Below are positions 5,643 through 5,861 of a DNA stretch of 5,861 nucleotides, one piece after another. The stretch lies in contig DRTC01000009.1 of NCBI GenBank assembly GCA_011372345.1, positions 1 through 5,861 of the forward strand, read 5' to 3'. Positions within the stretch are counted from its first letter, which is position 1. Every line of letters starts with the position of its first letter. Under the pieces are notes generated by a model. The model did not search any database. It had not been told where the DNA came from and worked only from the letters and a program-made list of their open reading frames with translations. This stretch comes from Candidatus Cloacimonadota bacterium (GTDB lineage: Bacteria > Cloacimonadota > Cloacimonadia > Cloacimonadales > TCS61). The position numbers and the translations under genes are program-made.

Positions 5643-5861
5643 ATGGAAGAAAATCAAAATATTGAGTGGAAAGAAACTTGGAAAGATGATTACATAAAAT
5701 GGATTTGTGGATTTGCAAATGCCGATGGCGGAATAATATTCATTGGGAAAAATGATAACGGAAATGTTATTGGTTTAAACAATGCGAAAAAGTTACTCGA
5801 AGATATTCCCAACAAAGTAAGAAATTTACTCGGAATTATAGTAGATGTAAATCTTCATTCA
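5643..5861 (+). CDS. AlbA_2 / Schlafen-type putative DNA-binding domain protein, N-terminal part only
   Basis: Seventy-three codons are visible before the window ends. The sequence is the start of an AlbA_2 domain (Pfam AlbA_2, often seen in COG2865-type transcriptional regulator/ATP-binding proteins): IEWKETW (7-13), then GFANADGG (23-30), IFIGKNDNG (32-40) and IGL (43-45), followed by KKLLEDIPNKVRNLLG. Full-length relatives are commonly several hundred residues, with a C-terminal helix-turn-helix or ATPase-like part that cannot be seen here. AAGGA (5631-5635) lies 7 nt before ATG 5643, giving a solid start. The function is not settled for most members: proposed roles include transcriptional regulation, and some Schlafen relatives are nucleases. 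Such genes are often accessory and sometimes lie near defence loci. The AT-rich context fits that, but no neighbour to the right is available to test it. Confidence 0.85.
   Translation, partial: MEENQNIEWKETWKDDYIKWICGFANADGGIIFIGKNDNGNVIGLNNAKKLLEDIPNKVRNLLGIIVDVNLHS

Overview
The window looks like an ordinary housekeeping stretch of a bacterial chromosome with low to moderate GC (about 38-40% by eye, not counted), with accessory-looking DNA at the right end. Gene content and protein style (Lys/Glu/Ile-rich, MEP isoprenoid pathway, bacterial GlmS, compact Shine-Dalgarno sites) fit a Gram-negative-type environmental bacterium. The FCB or candidate-phylum range, for example Cloacimonadota, is plausible, but that placement is a weak impression from sequence style and no taxonomic marker was analysed.

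Layout. Left part, minus strand: ispD (2277-2969) is followed 72 bp downstream by a very long glmS-like gene that runs off the left edge (from 2204 down to 1). They are probably cotranscribed, so a MEP-pathway enzyme is paired with the enzyme that commits sugar to UDP-GlcNAc; both feed cell-envelope precursor synthesis. Centre: a divergent intergenic region of about 390 bp (2970-3362) holds a candidate promoter and an inverted pair of a 17-bp repeat. Right part, plus strand: an S4-domain rRNA pseudouridine synthase of the RsuA/RluB family (3363-4085), then a 231-bp gap filled with hairpin repeats, then a divergent YchF/OLA1-type P-loop NTPase (4317-5396). Both proteins are expected to act on ribosomes or rRNA. 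After a 246-bp AT-rich gap with four adjacent inverted repeats, the 5' part of an AlbA_2/Schlafen-type gene starts at 5643 and runs off the right edge.

The most notable points are: (i) the GlmS homologue keeps its visible catalytic residues, but its nucleophilic cysteine is residue 22 from the only well-supported start, and it carries large insertions relative to E. coli GlmS; (ii) a two-copy inverted, hairpin-forming repeat lies between the pseudouridine synthase and the YchF gene; (iii) the YchF homologue has a shortened switch II region; (iv) the AlbA_2 gene and its palindrome-rich upstream region look like the edge of an accessory segment. I found no rRNA, tRNA, CRISPR array, insertion sequence or complete novel multi-gene system.
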